A DNA stretch of 64,000 nucleotides. Origin: Carettochelys insculpta. Its lineage: Eukaryota > Chordata > Testudines > Carettochelyidae. The notes under the pieces are model-generated. The model had not been told where the DNA came from. It saw only the letters and a list, made by a program, of their open reading frames with translations, and searched no databases. Of the stretch, positions 44,906 to 56,273 are shown in pieces. A program made the position numbers and the translations under genes. Numbering within the stretch: position 1 is the stretch's first letter; each line of letters opens with the position of its first letter. Location: positions 245,008,501 through 245,072,500 of the forward strand of contig NC_134137.1 in assembly GCF_033958435.1 (NCBI RefSeq). The letters run 5' to 3'.

Positions 44906-46916
44906 TGTGGATCAGCACTGTGGGAGGAAACGCATAAAGCAGGGGGCCCCTCCACGGGATCGCGAACGCGTCCCCCAGGGACCCCCATCCCAGTCCTGCC
45001 CTGGAGCAGAATCGTGGGCACTTCTTGTTGTGCTGAGTGGCAAACAGGTCTATTTGGGGAAAACCCCATGCGTGGAAAATCGGCCGTAGCAGATCGGGAC
45101 GGATCTGCCACTCGTGTGTGAGTGCGAAACGCCTGCTCAGCTGGTCTGCCTTCACATTGTGCGCACCCGGCAAGTATGAGGCTTTCAAGATTATATTGTT
45201 GGCGATGCACCAGTTCCATAAGCGGATTGCTTCCGCGCATAAGGCACGGGCTCGAGCTCCTCCTTGCCTGTTTATATAAAACATGGTGGAGGTATTGTCT
45301 GTACTGATCCCGACGACTTTGCCTTGTATGTGCTCTCAAAAGTGTCTGCAGGCGTTGAACACTGCTCTGAGCTCCAGTATATTTATGTGTAGTGACTGTT
45401 CCGTGGGTGACCACAGTCCTTGAGTCACCTCTTCGCCCATGTGCGCTCCCCACCCTATGAGGGAGGCATCTGTAGTGAGAAAAACCGATATTTGCGGCTG
45501 GTGGAAGGGTACCCCTGTTAGCAGGTTCCTGGGGTTTACCCACCATTGTAGGGATTTGCGCACCCCGGCTGTGGGCGACACCACCCTGTGAACGGTGTGT
45601 ACTGCCGGTTTGTATACACTCGCCAGCCAGTGCTGCATGCTGCGCATGTGTAACCTGGCGTTCTGTACTACGAACGTCGCCGCTGCCATGTGGCCCAGCA
45701 GCTGCAAGCACGTCAAGACCGGCACCGTAGGGCTGAAGGTGATGACCTGCACGAGGGAACCGATGGCCCGAAAGCGAGCCTCTGGTAGATATACTCTCGC
45801 TGTAACCGAGTTTATGGGAGCCCCTATGAACTCTATGTCCTGTGTGGGGTCTATTTTTGATTTTGCCAGATTGATAACCAGGCCGAGTGAAGAGAACGTG
45901 TTTGCTGTGACGCGTATCATGCGCAGAACCTCCCCCTTCGAGGCCCCTTTGAGCAGGCAGTCGTCCAGATACGGGAAAATAAATTCCCCCTGTCTGTGCA
46001 GGTAGGCTGACACCACTGCCAAGGTCTTGGTGAAGACTCTGGGGGCCGAGGAGAGGCCAAACGGTAGGACCTTGTATTGGAAGTGTTCGTTGCCTACCAT
46101 GAACCGGAGGAATCGCCGGTGAGCCGGATGGATAGTTATGTGGAAGTACGCGTCTTGTAAATCGAGGGCTGCAAACCAGTCTCCATCGTCCAGTGCTGTA
46201 AGGATGGAGGCGATTGTGGTCATCCGAAAACGTTGCTTGCGCAGGTACCTGTTGAGGCCACGAAGGTCTAAGATGGGCCTCCAGCCTCCTGTCTTTTTCT
46301 CTGTGAGGAAGTACCTGGAGTAGAACCCTTTCCCTTGCAGTTGCTCCGGCACTCTTTCCACTGCCCCTATGAGCATGAGATGGTCCACCTCCTGCCTGAG
46401 CCTCGCTACATGGGAAGCCTCCTGGAGGTGGGGCTTGGGTGGAGGTCGTGACGGTGGGAGCGACTGGAAGGGGATGGCGTACCCCGTGGCTATGATCTCC
46501 AGCACCCATTTGTCTGTGGTGATCCTTTGCCACTGGTCGTAGAATGGTCGGAGGCGATGGTGGAATAGTCGCTTCGGATGACCTTGTGCGATGGTAGTGA
46601 TGGCGCAGCCCTGGATGTGTATGTCAAACTTGTGGCCTTTGGCCCCGCCCCGAGGACGCACGGCTCTGTTGTGAACGTCGCCTGGGAGTTCTGTACTGCT
46701 GGTGCTGTGGATGTCGCCCTTGCTCGTAACCCCTGTGGTACTGGGGGCGCTGTTGCTGGTACTGGTACCGTCTTTGTTGAGGGTAGTACCTTTTCTTTGT
46801 GTATGGAGGGGTGTAAATCCCCAGGGTCCTGAGTGTGGCTCTTGAATCTTTACTGGAATGAAGGACCGAGTCAGTTGATTCAGCAAACAGCTTCTGCGAG
46901 TCGAAGGGAAGGTCAA
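44841..46916 (-). pseudogene. DIRS copy 3 RT-RNase H-methyltransferase-like, one stop
   Basis: One frame is open from 46916 to 45336 (526 codons), then a TGA, then open again in the same frame to 44841. RT motifs are FYSRYFLTEKKTGGWRPILD, LDLQDAYFHITIHPAHRRFL, VLPFGLSSAPRVFTK and FPYLDDCLLKG, with an intact YLDD at 45960-45971. RNase H has TTDASLIGWGAHMG and ILELRAVFNAC, then ISTDNTSTMFYINRQGG after the stop. The last part has FPQIDLFATQHNKKCPRFC, GDAF, GPLLYAFPP and MILIVPTWD, the region DIRS elements share with Dam-like methyltransferases. The start overlaps the gag end by about 290 bases. A single nonsense codon inside RNase H is the only lesion seen. Confidence 0.9.
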
Positions 46917-48854
46917 CTATCTTCGCCTGCAGATCCCTCGGTATACCCAAAGTCTGGAGCCAGGACTCCCTTCGCATCACCACTGCCGTTGCTGTGGAAC
47001 GTGCTGCTGTGTCCGCAACGTCCAGAGCGATCTGAACTCCCGTCCTCGAGGCCGCGTAGCCTTCTTGCACTATGGCCTTGAGCACCGGCTTTTTGTCCTC
47101 TGGAAGCGAGTCCATGAGGGAGGTTAACCTGGAATAGTTGTCGAAATTATGGTTCGCTAAGCGCGCTGCGTAATTTGCCATTCGCAACGTTAAAGTGGAG
47201 GAGGAGTAGACCTTTCTGCCGAACAGCTCTAGCTTCTTGGCATCTTTGTCTGTTCCCCCTGTCCTGAATTGAGATGTCTTTGATCTTTGTTGCGACGACT
47301 CCACCACCAAGGAATTTGGCTGTGGGTGGCTGAACAGGAACTCCATGCCCTTCGCCGGCACGAAGTATTTCTTATCCGCTCTCTTTTGGACAGGCGGAAT
47401 AGTCGCAGGGGTCTGCCATATCGTAGTGGCGGACTCTAAGATCGCTTCATCAAGCGGTATTGCTACTCTGGAGGAGGCTGGAGGTCTCAAATTTTTGAGG
47501 AGCTTATGGTGTTTCTCTTGCACCTCTGCTGTCTGGATGCCTTGCGTGAAGGCCACCCTCTTAAACAGCTCTTGAAACTGTTTGAGATGATCCGGAGGAT
47601 GGACGTCCCCCGGGGCCGTAGCCTCGTCCGGGGAGGAGAGCGAGGAACCGCTGGGGTACGTCTCTCTGGACCCTTCCGGTTCCTGCTGGTGATGGTACAC
47701 CCTCTCGCTAGAGGTGTGCGAGGGAAAATCTCGGGGTTCCATAACCAGTCCCCCCTGAGATGCTTGAGTCTCTGTCCCCGGTCGCAATTGCCCTCGGGGG
47801 TACGAGATAGTGTGCGGGGATCTTTCCCTAGTAGATTGCCGATGGTGTCTATGCCCCGCGTGGTAGGGGCGACCATGGCAGTATAGGCACTGTTCTTGGG
47901 AAGGTGACCTAGACCACTCCCTTGGTGCATACCCTCTGCGTCTGGGGGAGGGAGATCGTCGAGACACTGGAGAGAACGATTTTGCATAATAGTCCAGCGG
48001 TTCAAACCCCAGGAAGGGTGAAGGTGGTCCCAGCCAGGGTGAGGCTGGTTGCAAAAATGGAGAAGCGGGATCCGGGTAGGCTAGGGGGGACCCCTGCCTT
48101 CTGGTTGGAGTCTGCAACATAAGTGGAGGGCTGTGAGAAAGCAACTCCACAGCCCTGTCCGGAGAGGGGCTGCAATGCCTCCTCTTGTGTGCAGCCTTCC
48201 CCCTCCCTGGAGGAGGTAACTCCGCCCCCTGACGCACAGGGGATCCCGGCCCCGTCCGCACCATGCTAAGCATGCTCGAAGGCGGTGCCGCACGTGCGGT
48301 GTCCTTCGGTGCCTGCAGGCTGCGTGCCTGCGCGCTCTGCACCGCCGGTTCCCCGGGGGTCGGTGCCGCTGCCTGCGGTGCCGCCGGGACCGGCGCTTGT
48401 TTAGCCACCGCCCTGCCTGCGGTGCGGGGCGGCTGGCTGATTATCGGAGGCTGAGCCGCTTCCACGTGGCTCTCCGTGCCGCCGCCGATCAGCTGTTGCT
48501 GCGGCTGGGGGCTGCTTGCTCCTCCCGTCCCGCTCGCTGTTGCTGCCGGGCTGGGGAGGCTTTCCTCCGTTTTTGCGCTGATGGGGTGAGGGAGGCAGCT
48601 TTCCTTTTATGGGCCCCGGAGGGTCCCTCCTGCTGCGGCCGCTCCGGCACGTCTGGCTGGAGGGCCTTATCAAAAAGCAGCATTTTAAGCCGCATCTCCC
48701 TGTCTCTCCTTGCTCTGGCTGTTAATTTAGCACAGAAGGAGCATTTCTGTGCAACATGGGACTCCCCAAGGCACCTTATGCATAGACTGTGCCCATCGGA
48801 CGCTGGCATTGCCTCTCGGCAGGACTCACATTTTTTAAATCCTGAAGAGGACAT
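46624..48854 (-). pseudogene. DIRS copy 3 gag, one frameshift
   Basis: The N-terminal 121 codons (48489-48854) begin MSSSGFKKCESCREAMPAS with a four-pair cysteine pattern (CESC, CIRC, CSFC), then a basic region KRKAASLTPSAQKRRKAS. A one-frame change between about 48490 and 48600 leads into a 613-codon frame (46624-48465, open upstream). That frame is Pro/Ser-rich first and conserved later (HLKQFQELFKRVAF, KKYFVPAKGMEFLFSH, SSSTLTLRMANYAARLANH), ending in an Arg/Gln/Tyr-rich tail (YYPQQRRYQYQQQRPQYHRG). Function as RNA-binding capsid-like protein is inferred from position. No retroviral-type capsid motif was recognised. The start Met lies just inside the left terminal region. Confidence 0.85.
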
Positions 48855-49159
48855 TGTTGGTAAGTCTTTCAGTTGTTAAACGGGTACTTAGCACATTCTC
48901 TGTGCTGTTTTCCCCTTCCGATGGCCTGCCGCAGCAGGAGGGCTGATGGCCCTATGCTCCTGGCCTCCGGCGCTTGTTACTGGGACTGGATTGAAGCTGT
49001 CCCGCTTGTAGTTTGTTTGTTGCTTTTGTTTTTTTTTTTTTTGCAAAAATAACAACCGGCTAACTTGCAGTAGCCTAAGTACTTGAAAAACTTTAAAGAA
49101 AAACAGTTAAAGTCATTGAATATGCTACTTGGCCTTAGCCTAGTTCGGATTCCGTCTGC

Positions 49160-49342
49160 AGCCGACGGCGGTTAAGAGGAACTGGCGGGGACCGGATCGC
49201 GCACATGGCCAGGAGTGTGCAAGGGAGCGGCACGCGCCAGCGCATGCGCGGTCCGGCAGAAACTGCTTGGAAGATCCGATCTGCGGCGCCGGGCAAGCCC
49301 GACACCTATTGTGGAGCACCCATGGGGACACTCGAAGAAGAA
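49160..49342 (-). repeat. DIRS copy 3 left inverted terminal repeat
   Basis: Ends GGGACACTCGAAGAAGAA and carries the inverse of the right repeat. No target-site duplication is evident between 43235-43244 and 49343-49352, as expected for recombinase-mediated insertion. Confidence 0.88.
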
Positions 49343-50346
49343 TAAATGTTTTACTATGAACCTCCTTCAATAGCATATGAATCATGATAAAATAAACACT
49401 CTCCATGTCACTTAGCACCATGCATCTTTGGGATGTACGACTGGATCATGTCTTCTTATTGATTAGGAAGGAAATAACAGAATTATGAGCAAAGTGGCAC
49501 AACAGCCTCACTCACTAGTTGACTTGCACAGGAGCACTTGAAGATTGTAGAACATCCAAATGACCTTCAGAAGGAACCTGCTGATTACTGAGCTGCCATA
49601 CAGCAGATGGGAAAGAGGAAGAGGAAGCCAGAATGAGTCTGGCCCCAAAACATCCATAAGCAATGTCTACACTAATTTTGCAAAGATTTCTTCTCATTGT
49701 TAGCACCCTTACAGCTAGTTTAGATGGGTTGCTAGCTGCTGTGGCATTTTACACAGCATATTGATTGTTTCATTTAATTCTGCTCAGAAGTGAGCTAAAC
49801 CCTGGTAGCAGCCAACAGGTGTTCTATACCTGGGGTCCCTATTTTGGTAACAGCGATGGAGATGAAATGGTGCTAATTTCCAAGGTGGAAAATTTTTGCA
49901 AAATTTCCATTGTGTAGACAAGGCTTTAGATGTGAAGCTGCAAGGAAAATGAACCTTTCATTGCAATACAAAAGCAGGTAAAGGGTTTGACTTAGACAAT
50001 CTGAGACAATAAAGGAGCTCCTGTGTTCAGTTGTGGGAGTACTGAAATCTTATGGCAAAGCACAACATCCATCACCAGGCTATCCATCAGAAGCCTCAAC
50101 TGATAATTACCTTGTGCACACAACTGTGTTTCAGCGAACGTGTCTCTCACTCTCCATTTGGTGCTATTTGTGACTTAGACTTTTAATCCAAGAACCACAA
50201 GCCAGTGGGAGAAAGACCCCATTTTTTGTGTGCCACTGATGGAGTTGGCAGGTTAGAGAATTACAAACTTAGGAGGGACCGCTAAAAGCTTTAGGCCAGG
50301 CGAGATCTTCATTGCACCAGCCTACTAGAAAATGAAATGTACTTAC
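49343..50346. other. FBLN1 intron between DIRS copy 3 and EGF9 exon
   Basis: Apart from the MITE at 49658-49925, no feature is supported here. Confidence 0.5.
49658..49925. mobile_element. GTCTACAC-type MITE
   Basis: Left end AAGCAATGTCTACACTAATT and right end, inverted, AAGCCTTGTCTACACAATGG. GCAAAATTT words are repeated just inside both ends. It has no coding capacity. Confidence 0.6.
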
Positions 50347-50470
50347 GTATCTCCTGATTTGCGATAATTTTCTGGGCATTCCAGAGAGAGACAGCGAAAA
50401 CCGCCTTGGATATTAAAGCACGTCTCATTGAATAAGCAGTTATGTGTTCCTGCAGCACACTCATTGATAT
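50347..50470 (-). CDS. FBLN1: Fibulin-1 cbEGF exon (last shared exon before C/D split)
   Basis: 124 bp, reading (D)[17 protein letters not shown], then [20 protein letters not shown]. It is the last calcium-binding EGF module plus the start of the C-terminal linker. Ca2+ ligands D/N-E are present. The NET sequon is conserved with the mammalian NINET/SINET region. The acceptor is TTCACAG (50471-50477) and the donor GTAAGT (50341-50346). It enters in phase 1 but leaves in phase 2 (AC|), unlike the other EGF exons. Both the C exon (T) and the D exon (A) complete this as a Thr codon. Confidence 0.97.
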
Positions 50471-51701
50471 CTGTGAATGAGAAAAGATAAAAGGGATGAA
50501 AACATCAGGCCTTCTTCTGCTTATAGGCCCCAGATGGCAGAGTTCACAAGTTAACTACAATGCAATACGGGAGAGCGACATTATTTTATTACTGGCTTAA
50601 AAAAATCCTCTGCAAGGGAGGATTAAAGATGAGTGGATTTACTGAAGAGATGTTGAAATATGCAGTTTTCAGATTGGCAGGGCTGTTGGGGTATTTTTTG
50701 TGTCTTCTACAAGCAAATGACAGAGTTAATAAATGACAAATTCTGGCCAACAACCAAAACGTAAGATGATATTTGGTACCCTAATGGCCCCTCCCACATG
50801 CAGACCCAATCTTCTACTGAGTCCATGAGCTGTATCAGCAGGGGTAGGGATAGGAACACTAGCACTGGGACTAGCAGTTGCTGACAAAGCCACACTCTAA
50901 CAGTCTGATGCTGGCTTCAGAGACTAAGTGAGAGAGGCTGAAAGAAAACTCTTGTTCTCAAAGATAAAAACAGCCAGGCAAGCAGAGATAAAAGGGGTCT
51001 GCAACCCTGCAGAAGAGGAGAGGGGGTTGGAAAGTCTCTTTCTATGCAGAGGTAACAGAGAGTGCTCAGATACTATGATGATGGGAGCCACAAACATATA
51101 GATAGGCAGAAAAGCTGCTTTGCTTTTCTAATACTAACATTTGAAACAAACTTCTCTGCCATTTACCCTTCCTTTGACTCCCTCTCTCTGTGTCCTGATC
51201 TCAGATTATCATCAGATTCATCTCAGATTATCATTACTACTTAAAACTAGTTCCTCACAAGATCGATCACATGCTAAAACTTTTATACAAGGAATCTAAG
51301 TCTTTGTTGTAAAGACCTAGATATTTCTCCCACATAGTCCCTAAATCAAAAAAGTCCTATGTATTTTATAGAGCGTGATTATATTTTTAGTAAATGCTCA
51401 AACCAACCCTTATCATTCTGTAGCATGAGCTGCAACGTCATTCTCTACTGAATTTGACGGACTGATTTAAAAAAATTTTTGAAAGGGTATTCTGTTACCT
51501 TACGATCCCAAAGAATGTAATTCCTTTAGGATCCTTATTAGTTTTGACTTATCGAATTCTTGTGGATGCAGGAGATCTACTTACTTGCCTATAACGCTAT
51601 AGGACAGACATATTTAGGTTTCCTACCAGTTTAAAAAGTAAATAGATTTTTTCACAAGCTAATTATCTGGCTAGATAGTCCTGTACAATTACTGAACATA
51701 C
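50471..51701. other. FBLN1 intron, nothing recognised
   Basis: AT-rich intron with no recognised repeat or RNA gene. Confidence 0.5.
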
Positions 51702-51833
51702 CTTGGCAGTTTCGTGCATTAGGTGCCAATCGGTAACCAGGAGAGGGACAGGTGCACAGAAAGCTCCCAGGAACATTACTACATCGATAAGAACAGATGT
51801 GTCCTCCGGTAGGTAAAGCACATTCATCGATGT
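51702..51833 (-). CDS. FBLN1: Fibulin-1 cbEGF exon (second last EGF)
   Basis: 132 bp, phase 1-1, reading (D)[17 protein letters not shown], then [20 protein letters not shown]. This matches the EGF with the unusual [13 protein letters not shown] spacing of mammalian fibulin-1. [10 protein letters not shown] fits the Asn/Asp beta-hydroxylation consensus. The acceptor is TTTTCAG (51834-51840) and the donor GTATGT (51696-51701). It lies 1.2 kb upstream of the next exon, the last EGF. Confidence 0.97.
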
Positions 51834-52598
51834 CTGAAAAAGAAATCCTCACCAATTTTTTTTTTTTTTTTTAATACTCCTGTGAAACTTGACCTAGCTT
51901 ACAACAGCTGTACTGTTTTATGATAGTCCTAGGTTCAAAAAGTCACTGGTTTGTGACAGACTAGTGGTCTGGGATAAAAACCACTGCATAAAGGTGACAA
52001 GGGATGCATGGGGTTTAAAAATCAAAGGCAATATAAGAAAGCAAGGAGCCAAAAACATAGTTTTGCTATCTAAATGCATAGCACTTTAAAAACAAGGTAA
52101 ATATCATTATCCCCAAAGTTACTGATGGGGAAACAGAGGCACGCAACTTGTAGTGACTTTCCTGAGGTCACCCAGGAAGCCAGCAGCTGAACAGGGAATA
52201 GAACCCAGTGCTCTATCCTATAGGGAATGCTTCATCTCTATGGGGGATATTTGCTTGCCACAAAATAGGCTGTAAATAAAATTATAACTAACATTTTTAA
52301 ACATTTAACAAAAATTCTCCACAGCGGAAACCACTTTCAGAGTGTACAAAAAGTCTCAAACTACATTTCAGTAAAAAAAAAACAAAACCCTCTCTCGGTC
52401 CTTCATATTACAAAATCCAAGATATCTCATGAGGCTGGGTGGGCTTATGTGGGAATTCACATAGCATTTAATTGCCTATGATGAAATATTATTTTCTAAG
52501 ATAGGTGGAGCAATTTCTTTTTGTTCTAATGTGACTCATTGTGGAAGAACAAAAAAGGAATGCCCATCTCCCATCCTGAGATAGAGAATCTTTCTTAC

Positions 52599-52718
52599 CT
52601 TCACACGTGATTCCATCTACATCACTAAGTTGATAGCCCCGACGGCAATAGCATTGATAGGAACCATACACGTTGGCACATTCTTGGCTACATGGGTTGC
52701 TCGCACATTCATTTATGT
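52599..52718 (-). CDS. FBLN1: Fibulin-1 cbEGF exon (third last EGF)
   Basis: 120 bp, phase 1-1, reading (D)[18 protein letters not shown], then [20 protein letters not shown]. The second part is identical to remembered mammalian fibulin-1 except for one residue (DGVTC). This short module lacks residues between the first two cysteines relative to its neighbours, as in other species. The acceptor is TTTCAG (52719-52724) and the donor GTAAGA (52593-52598). Confidence 0.97.
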
Positions 52719-52998
52719 CTGAAACACAAAAAAATATCTATATTTAGCACTGTAGGTGTTTGCCTTTCTGGCTCCCAGTCCTGGCAGATTGGGACATAAA
52801 TTTCAAAAAAGCATTCATACTGACTAATCAGAAGTCTTCATTAAATAACAATCACAAAAATATGCACTGATATGTGTGTCATTGAGCAAGCTGGCATTAA
52901 GGGGTAGGAGGACAGTATAGCCCCATTCCTCTCTGTGCTACCTGTTGTATGGCAATGACATGGTAAGCAATTTGCTATGTATTACTATGTCCTAGGAT

Positions 52999-53328
52999 TA
53001 GGGGTCAGCAATGCTTCCAAGGTGGAGTGCTGAAATTTGACCTTTTGACCTCTAAATATAGTCTGAGTGCCACTGATACTTTTAAAGTGACTAATAGTCC
53101 AACTTATACCAGTTTCATTAATAAATCAATTAAGATGCAGTGCTTTAATGTTTAGGTGGTGGTTGGCAGCAGTGGCTGGTCTTTTGTTAATCCCCATGTA
53201 GCATGGCTTTCAGCAAGCTCCCGGCTGCATGGGGGAGAAGGGGCAGAGTTGAGCTCCCACCTTGCATAGCAATGAAAATCAGCTCACATGCCGCTCTTGG
53301 CACCCATGCCAGGGGTTCCTGACCCCTG
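52999..53328. mobile_element. hAT-like MITE
   Basis: Begins TAGGGGTCAGCAATGC and ends with the inverse of CAGGGGTCAGGAACCC. The inside right has CTCACATGCCGCTCTTGGCA, a word common in reptile hAT MITEs of this type. The flanking octamers CCTAGGAT and TCCAGACC do not match, so the target duplication has decayed or the ends are misplaced. Confidence 0.65.
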
Positions 53329-53721
53329 TCCAGACCCTGCCCATCACCACGGTGATATGCCAATACTGGGTGTGCACTCAGCGGTGAGAACCAAACCTGC
53401 AATTGTGGATCTAAATGCATGAGCATCTTCAGAGCTATAAATTGGAGGCCTGTAAAAGGCTCAAGTCTCTATGTGATCCAGTCATCAGAGGAGGGCAGAA
53501 AGCCACATAGTGGAAGTGTGGTTACAATGGTATAGTTTAATCACAACACTTTTAGCCCACCTTGAAAATTACTACATAGGACCAGTATTTTTATGACAGT
53601 TTAATTTTGTCTATGACAAAACAAAGGAATCAGCCATATAGGACTAGCAAGCAAACTATTTTTCTTCATCATTTTCTATTTCTTGCTCTGTCTACTCAGC
53701 CTATATAAATTACATCCTTAC

Positions 53722-53847
53722 CTTCACATGACCTGCCATCACTGGAAAGCTTGAAGCCCATAGTACAAGTGCAGTAATAGGATCCAGGAGTGTTCTCACA
53801 TTTGTGAGCACAGACACGGCTTGGGGCGCGTCGACATTCGTCAATAT
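53722..53847 (-). CDS. FBLN1: Fibulin-1 cbEGF exon (fourth last EGF)
   Basis: 126 bp, phase 1-1, reading (D)[19 protein letters not shown], then [19 protein letters not shown]. It matches the mammalian module DVNECxRYPGRLCGHKCENT as remembered. It carries the Ca2+-binding D-I-D-E pattern and [10 protein letters not shown] hydroxylation motif. The acceptor is TTGTAG (53848-53853) and the donor GTAAGG (53716-53721). Confidence 0.97.
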
Positions 53848-54029
53848 CTACAATGACAAATAAGGATAGGAAGCTACGTACAGACTAGTTTTAGCACAGC
53901 AGTCTAACAAATCACTATTACCACAAGTGTTTGATTTTTATTCTCTGCATCTATGTTTTACATTGTCGAGTAAATGAAGTCTCAGAATGTTCATTTGGAA
54001 ACAGAGCTGCTTGTATTTACCATATCACA

Positions 54030-55925
54030 GATCAATGAGTAGTGGATTATGCAGGAGACACTGAAGTTGGTCCAAGAGGAGAGAGCATTGAAGATCACAA
54101 GGGATGTTTTCGAGAAGGCAGAACAGCAATATAGGGTGAAATGCAATGAGGTAAGAAAAGTGGCCAGAAAGGGTAAGGTGAAATGGTTAGAGAAGCAGTG
54201 TGAAGATACAGAGAGGTATTATGATGAATGTCAGACCAGGGTGGTATATAAATTGGTTAGGAATGTTAATAAGAAGTGGTAGCCGAAGCAGATGGTGCTT
54301 GAAGACGAGAATGAACAGGTGCTCATGAACAAGAAGACGATTGGGCAGCGATGGATGAGATATTGCACCAATCTATACAAAGCACAGTTGGACCTGAGCG
54401 TCTCAGAGAGGCTGATCAAAGAACTGTAGGAGATATCTCTACTAAGCATTGAGAGTGAGACCGATATTTCGAAGGAGGAAGTAAAAAGAGCTGTGAAATG
54501 ACTAAAGAACAACAAGAGCCCTGGAAATTATAAATCACGGAAGAGATGATTAAATATGGCAGAGAAAGTATGATTCAGGAAATACACCGACTGTGTAATA
54601 TGTCATGGAGAGAAAGGAAGGCACCTAAGGAACGAACAAGATCTGTGCTACTGACAATACACAGGAAAGGAAGTGCACTGCAGTGCCCTAACAAGTCATC
54701 TAGGCAAGGTGCTGATGATGATACTGATGGAGAGACTGAGATTACAGCTAGAAGAATATCTAGCAGACAAGCAAGCAGGGTTCAGGAAAGACAGAAGCAC
54801 CAGACAGCAGATATTGGCAGTGCATTTGACAGTGGGGATCAGAGAGTGACTGGGTTTTGTTGGAGTCGTACAGAGTGGATAACAGAGTGATACAGTTGTT
54901 GAAGGATATCAACGACAACGAGGAGGCAGAGGTGAGAATGTGTGAAGAGTTGGGAAGTTGGTTTATAACAAGTAGAGGTACAAAACAAGGAGATTCAATA
55001 TCGCCAAGTATCTTCATCAAGCTTCTGGAGAGAGTGATGGAGAAGATCAAGGGAGAGGTAGAAGGGATATCTGTGCACATGATAAGAATTAACAGCTTGA
55101 GGGTGCCGATGATATAATTATTGAGAAAGAAGAGGAGAAGCTAGCAAAAACAATGCAGGTGCTAAATCAGGAAGGGAAGTGGTATGGATTGATTATGAAC
55201 ATTGATAAAAGAAAAACAATGGTACTTGGAGACAAGAAAATAGGAAGGAAGATCAGTGTAGATGGGATTGAACGAAGGAATGTAAAGAAATTCACATATC
55301 TGGGGAGCAACATAACATATGATCTAGACTGTAAGAAGGAAATAGTGACTAGAACAGCGAAAGCAAGAGCGAGTTTGAAAGTGATGGATATGATTTGGAA
55401 AAGCAAAGTGATTAGCTTAGAAACAAAGCTGAATGTCTTGAAAACGTGTATTCAGCAGCCTGTTGCATGGATGTGAGACATGAGTGATAATGAGAGATTT
55501 GAAGAGAAGAATATTGGTGTTCGAGAGGAGTTGTTATAGAAAGATCCTGATAATAGGATGGATGCACAAGGTCACCAACAAGGAATTATATAGGAAGGTA
55601 GAGCCAAAAAAAAAAAGAGAGAGAACCTACTGCAGAAGGTTATACAAGGGAAGTTACAGCTATTCAGGCATTTCTGCAGAATGAACGACGAACAAAATAA
55701 AATCAATACCCTGTTATTCAGCATAATGGATGATTCGAATAGGAGAGACAGACCCACAGAGAATGGGTAGATGATACAGTACATTGGTGCAGAGCTAGTC
55801 TAGAGAAACTAAAACTGCTCCACACTGGACAGGGAAAGATGGAAGGAAACAGTGACAGAGGCATCAGACACCAACAGGCGCTGAACCCATGGTCGTTGTT
55901 GTTGTTGACGATGATGTTGGTGGTG
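54030..55925 (+). mobile_element. Non-LTR retrotransposon relic (RTE-like)
   Basis: The plus strand gives broken frames of a LINE reverse transcriptase. These are LQLEEYLADKQAGFRKDRST (near 54740-54800), SWFITSRGTKQGDSISPSIF (near 54955-55010, matching GVRQGxxLSPxLF), KKFTYLGSNITYDLDCKKEI (near 55290) and RILVFERSCYRKILIIGWMH (near 55510). The AFADD-type catalytic box falls in a degraded stretch. The 3' end is a GTTGTTGTTGACGATGATG-like run, as in RTE-type elements. It is antisense to FBLN1. The clade is uncertain. Confidence 0.7.
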
Positions 55926-56273
55926 CATATGCGAGTGGGATAACCAAGAGACAGCTGCTCAGTGATGTTTTAAAAGAGTGTTTTCGCTTTTGGTGCGCAT
56001 CATAAAAACTATTATTCGTGCCCTCTCATGATTTTCCTTTTAATGTTATTAAATTTTAGCAATGCAAACGCACCTTTCCTCAAAATGTAAGTAGCTTTTA
56101 AATACATTTTTGCCCTTATACAAATCATGGAATAATCTAACATATTTTTCAGAAGAAAAGGTATGTGACAAACTAATAAAGTTATCCTTTTTATCAAATA
56201 AAATAGTTTAAAAGCACAAAAATGCCATGGCACAATGTTTAAGAAAAACTTGGAACCAGTGGATGGAACTTAC

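Larger units (their letters stand above)
43244..49342 (-). mobile_element. DIRS-type retrotransposon, copy 3 (near complete)
   Basis: About 6.1 kb, minus strand, in the order left ITR, gag, RT/RNase H/methyltransferase-like, tyrosine recombinase, internal complementary region, right ITR. ORFs overlap in different frames, as is usual for DIRS. There are few lesions: one frame change in gag, one in-frame stop in RT/RNase H, one homopolymer frameshift in the recombinase and a Lys for Arg in its HxxR box. It is GC-richer than the flanking intron. It sits in the same orientation as FBLN1, upstream of the C exon. Confidence 0.93.

Noticed and set aside
44158..46533. A single 791-codon minus-strand open frame as one protein
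   Set aside because: Only its last third is the real recombinase frame. The first two thirds lie antiphase over the RT/RNase H frame, which carries the recognisable motifs.
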